This document shows positions 34,933-45,615 of a DNA stretch of 64,000 bases, piece by piece. Positions within the stretch are counted from its first letter, which is position 1. Every line of letters starts with the position of its first letter. The stretch lies in assembly GCA_030386875.1 (NCBI GenBank), contig CM059563.1, positions 45,848,102 through 45,912,101 on the forward strand, given 5' to 3'. The stretch is from Morinoia aosen (lineage: Eukaryota > Arthropoda > Malacostraca > Amphipoda > Talitridae). The position numbers and the translations under genes are program-made. The notes below the pieces were generated by a model. That model made no database searches. It saw only the letters and a program-made list of their open reading frames with translations, and was not told where the DNA came from.

Positions 34933-37679
34933 GTACATATGTATATATGTATATATATGTACTACAGTAATACAAATATGTGAATAAACGTACGGAACCA
35001 ATTATGTTTATGCAGCTAGCTAATGCTCAGGTTCACTACCTTTACTTGTCCTAGATTTACATAACGAGTAAACCCCCGATGCACGTTTACGTTTTATTTT
35101 TAACTAACAATTATTATAAAGTAATTTAGGGGAACTAGAACGTTATCATTGTTTTCGTCAGATCATGAGCTTGGCAGCATTGGAAACCCCGAGTCTTCAA
35201 GATACTTTGCGTCGAATGCTGCAGCGAATGATGACGAGAACACTGGCCCAGACGTATTCATTCACTGGGCTTGGTCTCAATCGGCAGCCTACGAAGAATA
35301 AATTTTCTTCTCATAAGGCATATCAGCTTCTCTTAAGTAAGTTATATTTCATGGTGAATTGAATTCACTGTAGCTACTTCTATATAGGAGCGGTATGATT
35401 TTTGTCGTGAAAATGTTGCACTGTTATATTCTTCCTACCTGCTTGTTTGTAAGTTTTTAATGTTTCAAGCATGTCATAATATAAGCGTGTTGAAAATTAG
35501 TTACATATTAATTGTAAATTAGCTATCAGTGAAAGCTTCGTACGATCTTTCTGTACTTGTTTCCTATAATTAATGGAGAGGGAACATACGTGACCAATGT
35601 GTTTTAGCTACTAGCTATTATGTGTTCGTTTTTTCCAGGCGCTCTACGGTGGACAAGATTTAGAGACGTGTCCCTCACCGACATAGAGAAACGAACTGCG
35701 TTGCTCCTGAGGCAGGCTGTGGACTGGTCCGGAAGTACTCGCAAGCGTAAACGTAGTAAGTACCTTCTTTTTGAATTTAGAAACCATTTGTAATCCATCT
35801 GGATTTAGAGATAAAATTAGAATGTGTAGAGTATTCAAGATTTTTCTCTTATCAATTTGAATTTCATAACCGAATTGGGCGTTTGATTGAATTAAGGTTT
35901 GACTCAGTGAAGTTATACATTGCAATATTTATAAGTATGAAAAATGCAGAATTTTATTTGATGATGTACAAAGATGCTGAGAATGTACATTAAATCACCT
36001 TATATTTACTAAGTTATTTAAATACAATAATTATGAATGAATTTAAATAAAACTGCATAGGTTTGATTTAAATGAGAAGTAAATTTACGAAAATAATGGT
36101 GAGCTCGAGGCTACGGTTGTAGTTGAGTGTAGTTTACATGAAGACATATCTTGCCTCAAGTGTGCCAGGTAAAAACCAACACTGTTGAACACCTGAAACA
36201 AGTGATTTCAGCCTCAATTCAGGAAACAACACCTGCTATATTAAATTTTTTCCGGTGCACGGCCCCTCAGGGGGATACAACTATTGTATCTATGGGAAGT
36301 GACGCTCCCAGGGGGATAATGTCAGTGCCCGAATCACTGGTTAGGTAGGCCTTCTTTTTGTTGAAATATTGTGTCTTTTGTTTAGTTAAGGGCCAACTTT
36401 TTTCGGTTCACTGCTATCCTTTTATTGAGCACCGTCTACTTTTTTCTTGAACTTTTTTTCTTGTTTGAACTTCCTTCGTAACTTGCTGTTACTATGCGCT
36501 TAGTATCCTGTGCGGGGCACACCTCGTGCATAGAATCCCCTTGTACGTGTCCATACTAGATGGTCTCCTTCATTATTCCTCTGTGATATCGTCTTTGTTA
36601 CTGAAAACGGAGTCTTAAACCACTCAAATAATAATAATTTCCGGTGCACGGTAGATCACGGGAGACTATGCCCAGCCGTGCAAAAGGAGCAAATACCAGA
36701 GCATATTAAAATGAATTGATTCAATTTCGAGGTATGGTAGATGTTCTTACTGTTATAAAATTTCAGCATTTGAACATAGAAATTACGAGGAATTTCTAAA
36801 TGACCTTGTCAGCGTATGTATTTTTTTGAGGTATTGCTGTACGTATGAAATGTGTATAGGGAAGCTGTTAGAACAGATGAATTTTGAGATATGTTCATAT
36901 CATTCGGTGTCGAAACAGAAAATGACGAATAGTGGTAGCCCAATCTGCCATGTTGCAGATGTTTAGGCGCAAAACGTGTATTTTTGTACTGCATTCTGAG
37001 GCACAAATATTCAATTAAAAGCTGTACTTCGATTGTTTGTCTCGTCAGACTAAGTTAAAACAATGTAATTCTATATATTTAAGGTGTTTGCGAGTGATTC
37101 TGTGAGAGGGAAAACGATAGCACGTTCTTTGGGATGTGGGAATCTATGCACGAAATTTGTGTCGTTCACCTGCTACATTGCAATATTGAGATTGGAAAAA
37201 ACTAGAAAGTTGGGAGTAAAAACTGCTAGAAGAACGAAAGAGCAGTAAATGGGAAAATGTAAACAGTTATGAAAAAAATCTTCGAAAACATAATTAGCTT
37301 GTTGAGATGCTGTTCAACTTTTACCTAACTCATAGCTCCGGCCCTTACTTTCTTATAAAGTGTTGCAAATCCGGAACGTTCAATATTCCTACCCCGGTAA
37401 ATGGAAGTTGTCAAAATCATTACTGTTACGATGATTTTTTCTAAGCGAAATTGTATTGTTTCAGATAGTGCAGTGGGATGCTCAGCTGGTACGTCGGTTG
37501 GTGCGCCCTGTGAGCAAGCATTTGTGGTGGAGCAAGAGTATTGTGCGGCGGGATGCTCAGCCAGTACGTTTGTTGGTGCGCCCTCTGAGCAAGTATTTGT
37601 GGTGGAACATGAGTGCCCCAATCGAGAAGAACAGTGCTCCGTCCTCGGGGGAGCCCTCGAGACATCGTTCTCGCTTTAA
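30945..37679 (+). CDS. Seven-exon DUF4806-domain protein, second gene of the EnSpm-like element
   Basis: Exons assembled from splice sites and phase are 30945-31154, 31852-31951, 32921-33056, 33627-33911, 35162-35336, 35639-35755 and 37465-37679. Donors are GTAAGT or GTAA-type, and acceptors end in pyrimidine tract plus AG. The product is about 412 aa. Exon 1 has a VVPSSWV block and an AWPSHGD block, as in proteins of this group. Exon 4 has a probable coiled coil (AANMQVKMDMIEEKLDLALE). Exons 4-6 form a DUF4806-like domain (LQDTLRRMLQRMMTRTLA, FTGLG). Exon 7 is cysteine-bearing with a 25-residue duplication. Exon 1 changes frame by one base near an A-run at 31048-31053, a deletion or an assembly error. 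The function of DUF4806 is unknown. The gene accompanies EnSpm transposases in animals, so I infer a mobility partner or DNA-binding role. A host gene derived from one is the alternative. Confidence 0.75.
31570..31800. repeat. 20-bp minisatellite in intron 1 of the DUF4806 gene
   Basis: About eleven imperfect units near AGTGCTGCAGTGTTGTGTAC. Overlapping plus and minus frames of 85-91 codons here are repeat by-products. Confidence 0.88.
32683..32845. repeat. Small inverted-repeat element in intron 2
   Basis: The outer arms of about 30 bp match in inverse orientation: left GATGATGAACTTGGATTCTT, and right, when complemented, AATGATGAACTTGGACTCTT. The interior holds a further pair, AAGCTGAAC and GTTCAGCTT. 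It is MITE-like, with no clear target duplication. Confidence 0.6.
34625..34872 (+). mobile_element. Old SINE-A copy in intron 4 of the DUF4806 gene
   Basis: Highly diverged but collinear with the family in element sense: CTATGGGAATAA, CAGCACTTACCTCTTCT, TGCTGTTCCTATGCGC, GTGCGTAGATTAC and TAGGGGAAGCCAAAAC. Its 3' end runs directly into a TA microsatellite, which probably grew from the tail. Confidence 0.6.
34873..34965. repeat. TA dinucleotide microsatellite
   Basis: About 25 TA units, then interspersed GTATATA and GTACATA steps. It abuts the 3' end of the old SINE-A copy. Confidence 0.97.
36263..36637 (+). mobile_element. SINE-A copy in intron 6 of the DUF4806 gene
   Basis: Plus-sense copy beginning CCCCTCAGGGGGATACAACT and ending in an AATAATAATAA tail. 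It is flanked by a perfect 14-bp duplication, TTTCCGGTGCACGG, at 36249-36262 and 36638-36651. This fixes both ends and shows the tail is at the 3' side. Internal blocks include GGTTAGGTAGGCCTTC and TTTTTTCGGTTCACTGCT. Confidence 0.93.
37085..37350 (-). mobile_element. Very old SINE-A fragment in intron 6
   Basis: Minus-sense remnant recognised from GGGAATCTATGCACGAA, a diverged middle and TTTACCTAACTCATAGCTCC followed by GGCCCTTAC. No flanking duplication. It ends about 115 bp before the last exon of the DUF4806 gene. Confidence 0.5.
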
Positions 37680-38089
37680 AAGTTGATTTCGTAGAACATT
37701 TTTTTCTTTCATAAAAATGAGAGAAGTCAGTGATTAGAATTCATTACTTTGCTTTACAGAAAGTGAGCGGATATTATTTGAACAAGAGTAGCTTCTCAGT
37801 AGCTTTGTGCATTATTTTTACTCAAGGAAACGCATCCATCTTATTATTCTGTATTCTTGATTCGTTTTTTAATAAGCCCCTCATGATGATACGAACAGCA
37901 TTTCAATAAGACTTGACACTGTTTTATTTAGTTAAGTGTTTGTTCATTTGAGTTTTTATTTGGCATGCCATTTAATTGAAATAGATTGAGCTTTCTGTTT
38001 TGCTCCGGACTTTCGTTATGGGTTTACTGCTTGCTGTCTTTTCTTCAGTTCTTGTGACTTTCTTCTTCTAATTTCCATTCAAGGATGTA
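37680..38089. other. 3' flank of the DUF4806 gene
   Basis: No canonical AATAAA was seen close to the stop codon. AATAAG occurs near 37875. No further exon or terminal inverted repeat was recognised. Confidence 0.4.
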
Positions 38090-38207
38090 ATGTGCGGGGC
38101 ACCCCTCGTGCGTAGAATCCCCTGTACGTGGCCATACTGGATGGTCTCCTTCATTATTCCCTCTCTTAGAACACCTTTGTTGTGGTTAGGGAGGCTTAAA
38201 CTAACGT
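38090..38207 (+). mobile_element. SINE-A fragment, 5'-truncated
   Basis: Only the 3' third is present: TGTGCGGGGCACCCCTCGTG, GTAGAATCCCCTGTACG, CCATACTGGATGGTCTCC and TTAGGGAGGCTTAAAC. The GTGCGGGGCAC block is shared with the copy at 36263, suggesting a subfamily. Confidence 0.75.
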
Positions 38208-38359
38208 ATGTAACTAACTCAAAAACTATTGAAATCTGATTATGTTTTCTGTTCTATGATTTGTTTGCACGCTTATAGAAAGTGGAAGTTTATTTAACTT
38301 GTTTATGTTCAAAGTGGCCCTCTGTTGATATGTATTTCATGGAAATAGTCGGATTTAGA

Positions 38360-38746
38360 CCCCTCAGGGGGATATAACTATTGTATCTATGGGCATTTAC
38401 ACGTCCAGAGGGATTGTCCCGATGTGGTTAGGTAGGCCTTCTTTTTGTTGAAATAGAATAGAGTTTTGTTTAGTTGAGGACCAGCTTTTCCGGTTCACTG
38501 CTATCCTTTTCTTCAGTACCTCCTACTTTCTTCGTCACCTCCTACTTTCTTCTTGAACTTTTTCTTGTTCGAACTTCTTTCTTGACTTACTGTTTCTATG
38601 CACTTGGTGTCCTATGATGGAAAAACACACCTTGCTCATAGATTCCCCGTGCACGGGCCTATACTAGATGATCCCTTCATTATTCCTCTCTTTAAATCGT
38701 CGTTGTATCGGATAGGGAAGCTTAAACTAATTAATAATCTAATCTT
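38360..38746 (+). mobile_element. SINE-A copy
   Basis: Plus sense, from CCCCTCAGGGGGATATAACT to TAATAATCTAATCTT. A short ATTTAGA repeat at 38353-38359 and 38747-38753 may be what remains of the target duplication. The CCTCCTACTTTCTTC block is internally duplicated near 38518-38550. Confidence 0.88.
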
Positions 38747-38753
38747 ATTTAGA

Positions 38754-39453
38754 TGTGTATGACAGCAATTGATCTCGATTAATGGTACCAAAGGCACTTT
38801 TTTCATGGTGGTTAATAGACTATCTTATGTTATGTGTTATGTAGTATAAAGTATTTCTCTTTGTTTCTTTCTTCTTTCTGACATGCTGCTTCACCGTTGC
38901 TATGGCGTTATATATTGACTCGAACTAGACATTAGCTGTAGGCTGATATATCTGGGAACTTGTAAAGCAATAACTATTTATATGAAGGATTTAGGTTGTA
39001 ATTTTTTGCTCTGGAACGTTGTAAAAAGTAGTAGAATTTAAAAATGGAATCATAGTAGACACCCTGTTATTACTGTTCATAATGTATCATCTAATCAATG
39101 TATCATGTAATTTAGCCATTTTCGCAAATAAATTTCGTCCAATTGAGGTAATTTGCTCCAGTGCAGTAGCTATATGCCTTATTGTTAAGCCACTTCGCGC
39201 GCCTGGTGGGATCTTGGTTTTGGGTGAGTCTGTGCGTGTGCCTGATTCTGGTTTATTATTATCATTATTTTATGCTTGAACGCGATCTTTACTGTCGCTC
39301 CATTAAAAGAACTTTATACGTTGATTTCTTTAAATATATGTGCATTTTTTAAATCAGATTCCTTATCCTGAATATCTTATAGTTTTTTTATTTGTTCATG
39401 GGAGTGAATTGTTACTTATATCTGTAGATGTTAACTAATCAAGATGCAGGCTT
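38754..39453. other. No gene recognised
   Basis: AT-rich. A 65-codon frame at 39082 is not recognised. Confidence 0.5.
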
Positions 39454-39516
39454 GCCTGCACTACTCAGTCTTGACGCAAGGAGCTTCGGTCTTACGTCAG
39501 GACAAGTAGTGCAGGC
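39454..39516. repeat. 12-bp inverted repeat bordering an 87-bp array
   Basis: GCCTGCACTACT at 39454-39465 and AGTAGTGCAGGC at 39505-39516 are perfect inverted copies around a 39-bp loop. The right arm is also the start of the first 87-bp unit. Confidence 0.8.
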
Positions 39517-39700
39517 AAATCAGTGCTAGGATAAGATAGAAATCCCACAATTCTGAACGGGTCAGGGCAGGATTCCCAGCGTTAGAAACGGAATACTGCT
39601 GGCAAGCCAGTGCTAGGAAAAGATAGGAATCCCACAATTGTGAACGGGTCAGGGCAGGCTTCCCAGCGCTAGAGACGGAATACTGCAGGCAAGCCAGTCT
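39511..39700. repeat. 87-bp tandem repeat, two copies plus a start
   Basis: Copies start at 39511, 39598 and 39685 with GC.GGCAA.CCAGT. They share AATCCCACAATT, GAACGGGTCAGGGCAGG and TTCCCAGCG blocks with few differences. Confidence 0.92.
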
Positions 39701-42700
39701 TACGGTGATGGGATATAATATTTTGCCCGTGCCTCAGGATGGTCTTCCGTTACTGGTCCTGCGGTAAGAAATGGGCTGCCTTCGTCAATCCAATACCGGA
39801 CAGCTTGGACATTCCGTGAAAAGTCCAGTAATGAGCTTACTGGGTGAATGCTGGTTCTCTTTCTCTGTGCTCTGTAACGACCCTTTGAACAGCCATCGAC
39901 AAATGCGGACTGGGAATGAACAAACATTCCCAAACTCAAACGCACACAAAGCATAAACGTTATTCACTGGTTTACTTGAACGTTACTTCTAATTACTTAC
40001 TTTAGAAATTTCACCGCCTGCGATGCGTGAAGTTTCAAAAATGTTGTTTTAATTTTTTATCAAAAGCTTGATTGAATCTCTTGATGGCGTAACCCTATAG
40101 CCTTTTTTTAGATTACCAGCATTAACATCAAGTCCTCACTGACTACAGATGATGGAAACAGTTTAACCGTCTTTCAGTGATCCATCAGCTGGCCAAGAGC
40201 CATCGTTCACATACTATGATACGAGTACATCCTCATCAGTCAACCAACACTCAGCAAGTTTGGTCCATCACTCACGCTGTGTCGACATCGCGTCCTTCGC
40301 ACGAGTCCGCTTCTGTTTATCCAGCATCGCGAGTCTCAAGCATGAGAGCTCCATTGACTTCACATGTGATCGCGCCGATGTCACCCTGACAGTAATTGAG
40401 AGGCGGTGACAACGATGTCAGTCAGCTGAAGTGCCGAGTGTGAGCCAGATATTGCCTTCCGATGTTAAATCCGTCAATGGAAGGAAGTCTTTGTTTCTCA
40501 TCTTCAAGCATCGAGTTTTGGTATGACGCTAAACGTCATTGACTTTACTGGAAACAAATTTATTTAACTACTAATTACTAGAAAAATTATATTTACATTT
40601 TCACATTTGGAAAGAAAATTTGAATGTTCATTCCTAAAAATTTCAAGTGCTCGTAGATGACTCACATGTACAAACTACTTAAATCAACGACCAATCGCAC
40701 CTACGCATTAGATCAAGGTTGTACAAGGTTGTCACAAAGTGCGCGGAACTCTTCGAACAAATATCTCCGATATTTCGAAAGATATTCAATCACTGAGCGT
40801 TCTATTACGCATGCATGAGCACCAGGAGAAGTGCTTTACTAGAATTACAGTGCTTTGTACGATGCAAAAATTCCCGCATTAATTATGCGAAGCCCCAAGT
40901 TTCCTCGCGGCGGGGTGCGATATGCTGCAAGTTTCAGCTGCGAGGTGAAGACGGGAAGAGGCATGCATAATGAACTCGATTTAATTTGCATGTATCAAAT
41001 AATGTTCGCTGGGAAATTTACCTCTCATTTTACTTAGATAAATAGACAGTGATTCAATAATTGCTGCATCTTGCATGCAGAATGGTTCTTATTCTTATCA
41101 TGGAACCATGAGATTTGAATGTGAAGCTCAAAATTGGTAGAGTTTTTTGCATAATAGTCGACTAGCTCAAAAATATTTGCAGTACTCCGTGGGAAAAAAT
41201 GAATGTAAAGTATTTGCTTTCGTTCCATTAAATTCCTTCCACAATATGAAACATACTGGAACTGGAACTGGAAACACAACTGGATTGGCAAATGTTTACG
41301 TGAATCCTTCAAAAATTCCCATAATTCAAAATTTAGGCAATAATTCTCATTGAATCTACGTTAACGAAAATTCAATTTTAAGTCCATTGGAAACCATCCT
41401 GAGCCCATTATTTGAAATAGAGCGAGGAAGAGATATTCACAAGTTGTGGGAGACGGGGGGGGTGGGTATGTGGGGTGGAAGTATGGGAGAAAATAAAGGA
41501 GGGTTCGTTTGGCGCTTTAACACGTTGACTGACTCCGATATTGTACGGTTGCTTACGGTCAGTTTGGTTAGGCTAGAAAGAAGTCATTTTGAAAAATCGA
41601 TTTTTCTGCTCTAATACATTCTTAACCTTTTTGAAAAGTGTAAACACTGCACTTGATCCATAATGTGTTACCTTTTACTCTTAAGTTTATTTCGAAAAAG
41701 GTAGCAAAATAGTAGCAATGTTATTTGCATATTACGGTACGTAAATAAGCGATTTACCAGGTGGTACACATATGTGCCACTTAGGAGTCAACGTGTTAAT
41801 CCGCTTTCCATCGTTTAAAATATATATTTGACTTTTTATAAGAAGTCTACGGCAGTGTTGTAAAATAATTTAGTACGCAAATGAACTGAAATCCCGGGAG
41901 TTAGAATGAAAGTAAAATCGAAATTGGTTTTGATGGCATCATTTTCTGCATGACTTCTCGCAAATGTTGTTTCGCTATAAGGTCAAGGGAACATATCATT
42001 GAAATGACTGAATTTAGAATGGCGGAGAAGAGCAGAATTATTCAGAAACTATATTAGAGCAAAATTTTCAGAAATGAAGGAGATCACACAGACTTACACT
42101 TTGTGTTCGCCGATCGACAAACATTCCTCAGTCAATCGATCATGAAACGCAAATTCTACGGATTTCAGTTTAAACAAAAAAGTGATTTATTTTTATAACA
42201 AGCTCATTTAAAAATTTTCATAACCTGTGCAAATGAATTCTGAAAAATTTTCAGATAAGACATCCATGGGGTATTGAATTTATGAGTGAAAAATTTCAAA
42301 ACCGAAGAATAAAGAAATTTTCATGTAATTTCTAAAATATTTTCTTAACAGACGTAAGCACTATTTATGTATAATAATTGCTGGGAATAATCATTAAGAA
42401 AAAGTGGAAAAATAATTTTTTGAACAACTAATGCTATAAAAATGCGGCGTAACTTCCACGAAGATGTAACTTTGCGAATTGCGATACCATGTTCGGCAAA
42501 GTTTTTGAAAGTTTTTAGCTTCTGAGCTTACCAAACAGTCGATGTCAAGTTTTATAAGTGCTCTAACGTAAACAGTGGAAGATTTCTGAGCAAAGATATT
42601 CATAAATATCAGAAGAAATTTAAAAAGTTTCAAAATAAAAAAATCAGGATACTTCAAATCCAAAATTTTGCAACATTTAAAGCAAGGCCTCCACAGAATT

Positions 42701-42990
42701 TCCAACAAAAAAATAACAGAACATTTCGGAGCAAAAAATTCATGGAAAATAAAAAAAAAAAAGTTGTCCGAATTTCAGAGCCAAAGAACTCACAAATATC
42801 CAGGTAGAAAAATCCATCTACTATCAGAACAAACTAATTGGGGCAATTCCACAACAGCAGCATTCAAATAATTCCAAAGCCAGCATCCGACTGCCTCACT
42901 TGCTTCGCCGGCCTGCCTGGGCCTCACTGCCCGGCGCAGCGAGTGCGCCGCGGCACCGCGGCTGTGCCAGGGCACGTCGAGGGTACAGGT
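39701..42990. other. No gene recognised
   Basis: Short frames lie on both strands (60-104 codons). One, at 40177-40389, is rich in Ser and His. None resembles a known family. A G-run lies near 41454. The stretch 42880-42985 is CpG- and GC-rich and leads into the array that follows. Confidence 0.45.
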
Positions 42991-43745
42991 CAAGTGGACT
43001 GGTCAAAGGAGCAGGTCAAGGGTACAGACCAAGGGAACAAGTCAAGGAAACAAGTCAAGGAAACAAGTCAAGGGAACAAGTCAAGGAAACAAGTCAAGGG
43101 TACAGGGCAAGGGTACAGCCAAGGGTACAGCCAAGGGAACAAGTCAAGGAAACAAGTCAAGGAAACAAGTCAAGGAAACAAGTCAAGGAAACAAGTCAAG
43201 GAAACAAGTCAAGGAAACAAGTCAAGAGTAAAGGTCAAGGGTACAGGCCAAGGGAACAGGTCAGGGGCAGGTCAAGGTGCAGGTCAAGGGGCAGGTCAAG
43301 GGGCAGGTCGAGGGGCAGGTCAAGGGGCAGGTCAAGGGGCAGGTCAAGGGGCAGGTCAAGGGGCAGGTCAAGGGGCAGGTCAAGGGGCAGGTCAAGGGGC
43401 AGGTCAAGGGGCAGGTCAAGGGGCAGGTCAAGGGGCAGGTCAAGGGGCAGGTCAAGGGGCAGGTCAAGGGGCAGGTCAAGAGACAGGTCAAGGGGCAGGT
43501 CAAGGGGCAGGTCAAGGGAACAGGTCAAGGGAACAGGTCAAGGGATCAGGTCAAAGGAACAGGTCAAGGGAACAGGTCAAGGGAACAGGTCAAGGGAACA
43601 GGTCAGGGGAACATGTCAAGAGACAAGTGAAGGCATCGGGTCAAGGGAACATGTAAAGTAAATAGGTGAAAGGGACAGGTTAAAGAGCACAACTTAAAAG
43701 AACAGGTCCAGGGAACAGATCAGGGACCAGGTCAGGGAAACAAGT
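42991..43745. repeat. Compound 13/12/13-bp G-rich minisatellite
   Basis: Three blocks share a GTCAAGG core. The first is a 13-bp unit near AAGTCAAGGAAAC (about 43020-43255). The second is a 12-bp unit, AGGTCAAGGGGC, nearly perfect for about 20 copies (43258-43515). The third is a 13-bp unit near AGGTCAAGGGAAC (43516-43745). Because 12 is a multiple of three, the middle block is open in many frames as GQGA, RSRG or LDLP repeats. The 272-codon plus frame and its minus-strand counterparts are by-products. Confidence 0.95.
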
Positions 43746-45615
43746 CAACATATATGCCTTAATATTATAAGGTGTAGGTCAAGTTGACTTTTCCTATTTA
43801 GGAGAGCAGTAAATAGCCCGAAATAACCCCTTGCATACGTTTTTAGCGTTGCATATAATTGTTCAGATCGTTTTCTGATATTCAAGCTTTACGGATTTTC
43901 CGCACTCTTCTTTAGAAATTATCCCGCATTCGAAATGATTTATGAAACACAATTAGAAGGATCTATGTTATCACTAAAATCAACTTTTAAAAAGTTAGTT
44001 CAAAATCTGGACTGTTTTAAAATGAAGGTATCAGTCAAAATAAGAGATTATAAAAACATTGTTGAGTGAATTTGACCGTTCAGCTCCACCTTAAGCATTA
44101 TCAACACCTGGAACAAGAATAAAGTAAAGAGTAAATTTCGTTTATGAATAAAATCACGCAAAAAATACAGTAAGAAACCTAGAAAAAATGCTTCTTAAAA
44201 TGTATGTGAACCTTATTTCATGATTAATATACATAAAAATCGCCAATCCATTAAGGAGGGTCTTTGGGACTATGCTTTTACCTGGTGGTCTCAGAAGAGC
44301 TGCTCTCCAGATGACGGCAAAATAGACCACTTGCGAAAAGACATGACGATCAAGCGAAATTTCCAGCAGGAATCGTGTACATTAATTTTCACGAGCAGCT
44401 CAGAGATTGCAAATGTCAGGTCTAAGGGATAACGGAGACGCAGGGTAGTAAAGAAGTCTAATATATGATACTTGGGACTTTAATTTTCAATCAGCAACTG
44501 AGAGGCGAATGCGACTCTTGCCGTCACCGAACTTCTACCATGTCTCGGATGAGCTTTACGACATTGAAGTAAAGAGTCCGGCGATGAAGTGCTTAGTTGA
44601 GCATGTTGCTTCGATCTCGTTATGAGGAATACTACATGATTACACGGATAAGAAACACAAGAAACACGTTTTACAGACTTGGCTGATGAGTTTGTTCAAC
44701 TCAAGCCTGCGCGTCCCGACTAGACGAAATGTAACTTCATCCTTCCGGTGCAGCAGAGAAGATGGTCTGGTCAGACTTCCTTCCACTTCGAGAAAGCAGG
44801 AAAATTTCCTCACTAATTTCCTGAGAGCAGACAACGTCTCGTTTCTTAAACGAAGCTCGTCTCTGAAATGGAAGTAAATTTTTCAGTGAAGTAGGCAGAG
44901 CATCGCCGCAAGTTGCAGGTCGTCATTTGCAGTTCTTTTCACCGAGTTAAATTAAACCTGACAATCTTGACAGAAAAATGTGATTCCACAGAATGTGCTT
45001 ATGAATTTCGTTAGGGGTTTTTAGAAGTGAAAGGTATTATGCTCAAAAAATAGTAAAAATTCTATCACTGCCGGGCACTGTTCTTATTTACGACCAATTG
45101 CGTCCGATTTAGGAAGTGGGATCATCGGTCGATGAGTTATAGCCGCAGGATTGCTGTATTCGTGCTATTTTTTGACCACAGCAGCGGCTTCTATACATTC
45201 ACGAATTACTTTTCAAAGGTCGGCAATACGGTAATCATTTTCGAATTAAATTGCTCAACAAGTGATTACTCCGACTAATACCGTAGCACGTGCCATTTTA
45301 CGTGAATGTAAGTATTGCACAGAAATCCAGGAAAACGCAACTCAAAGCATGAGCTCATATGCAGATGAAATCACCTAGACGACGATAATGAAAAGTACGC
45401 TCGTCTCTTTCACGATGAAATATCCCTCGTTAAGTTATTTTTATTTTCCAATGTAGTGAGCTTACTTTAATTGTCTAATGAGGCCAATTTTCTTGCAAAG
45501 CCTTCCTGTGCGCTCCACATAGGCGTATTCTCTCCAGTCATGAGCGCTTGGATATGATATGTGTGAAAGCAGCACAACAACTGAAGAAATGAATAGATGA
45601 TGTTAAAGCTCATTC
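43746..45615. other. No gene recognised
   Basis: Overlapping frames of about 60-70 codons on both strands, none recognised. AT-rich background. Confidence 0.45.

Larger units (their letters stand above)
28775..37679 (+). mobile_element. EnSpm/CACTA-like DNA transposon body, ends not located
   Basis: The transposase and the DUF4806 gene form a compact tandem pair, as expected for an autonomous EnSpm element. I could not find a matching CACTA-type terminal inverted repeat pair or a 3-bp target duplication by eye, so the outer limits are unknown. Later insertions lie in the second gene's introns: SINE-A copies at 34625, 36263 and 37085, a 20-bp minisatellite at 31570 and an inverted repeat at 32683. 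Confidence 0.6.

Noticed and set aside
40177-40389. 70-codon Ser/His-rich frame
   Set aside because: Composition-driven. No motif, signal peptide or splice support.
42838-43661. Frames of 253-272 codons with GQGA and RSRG repeats, and minus-strand LDLP repeats
   Set aside because: They are by-products of the 12/13-bp array, open in several frames at once.
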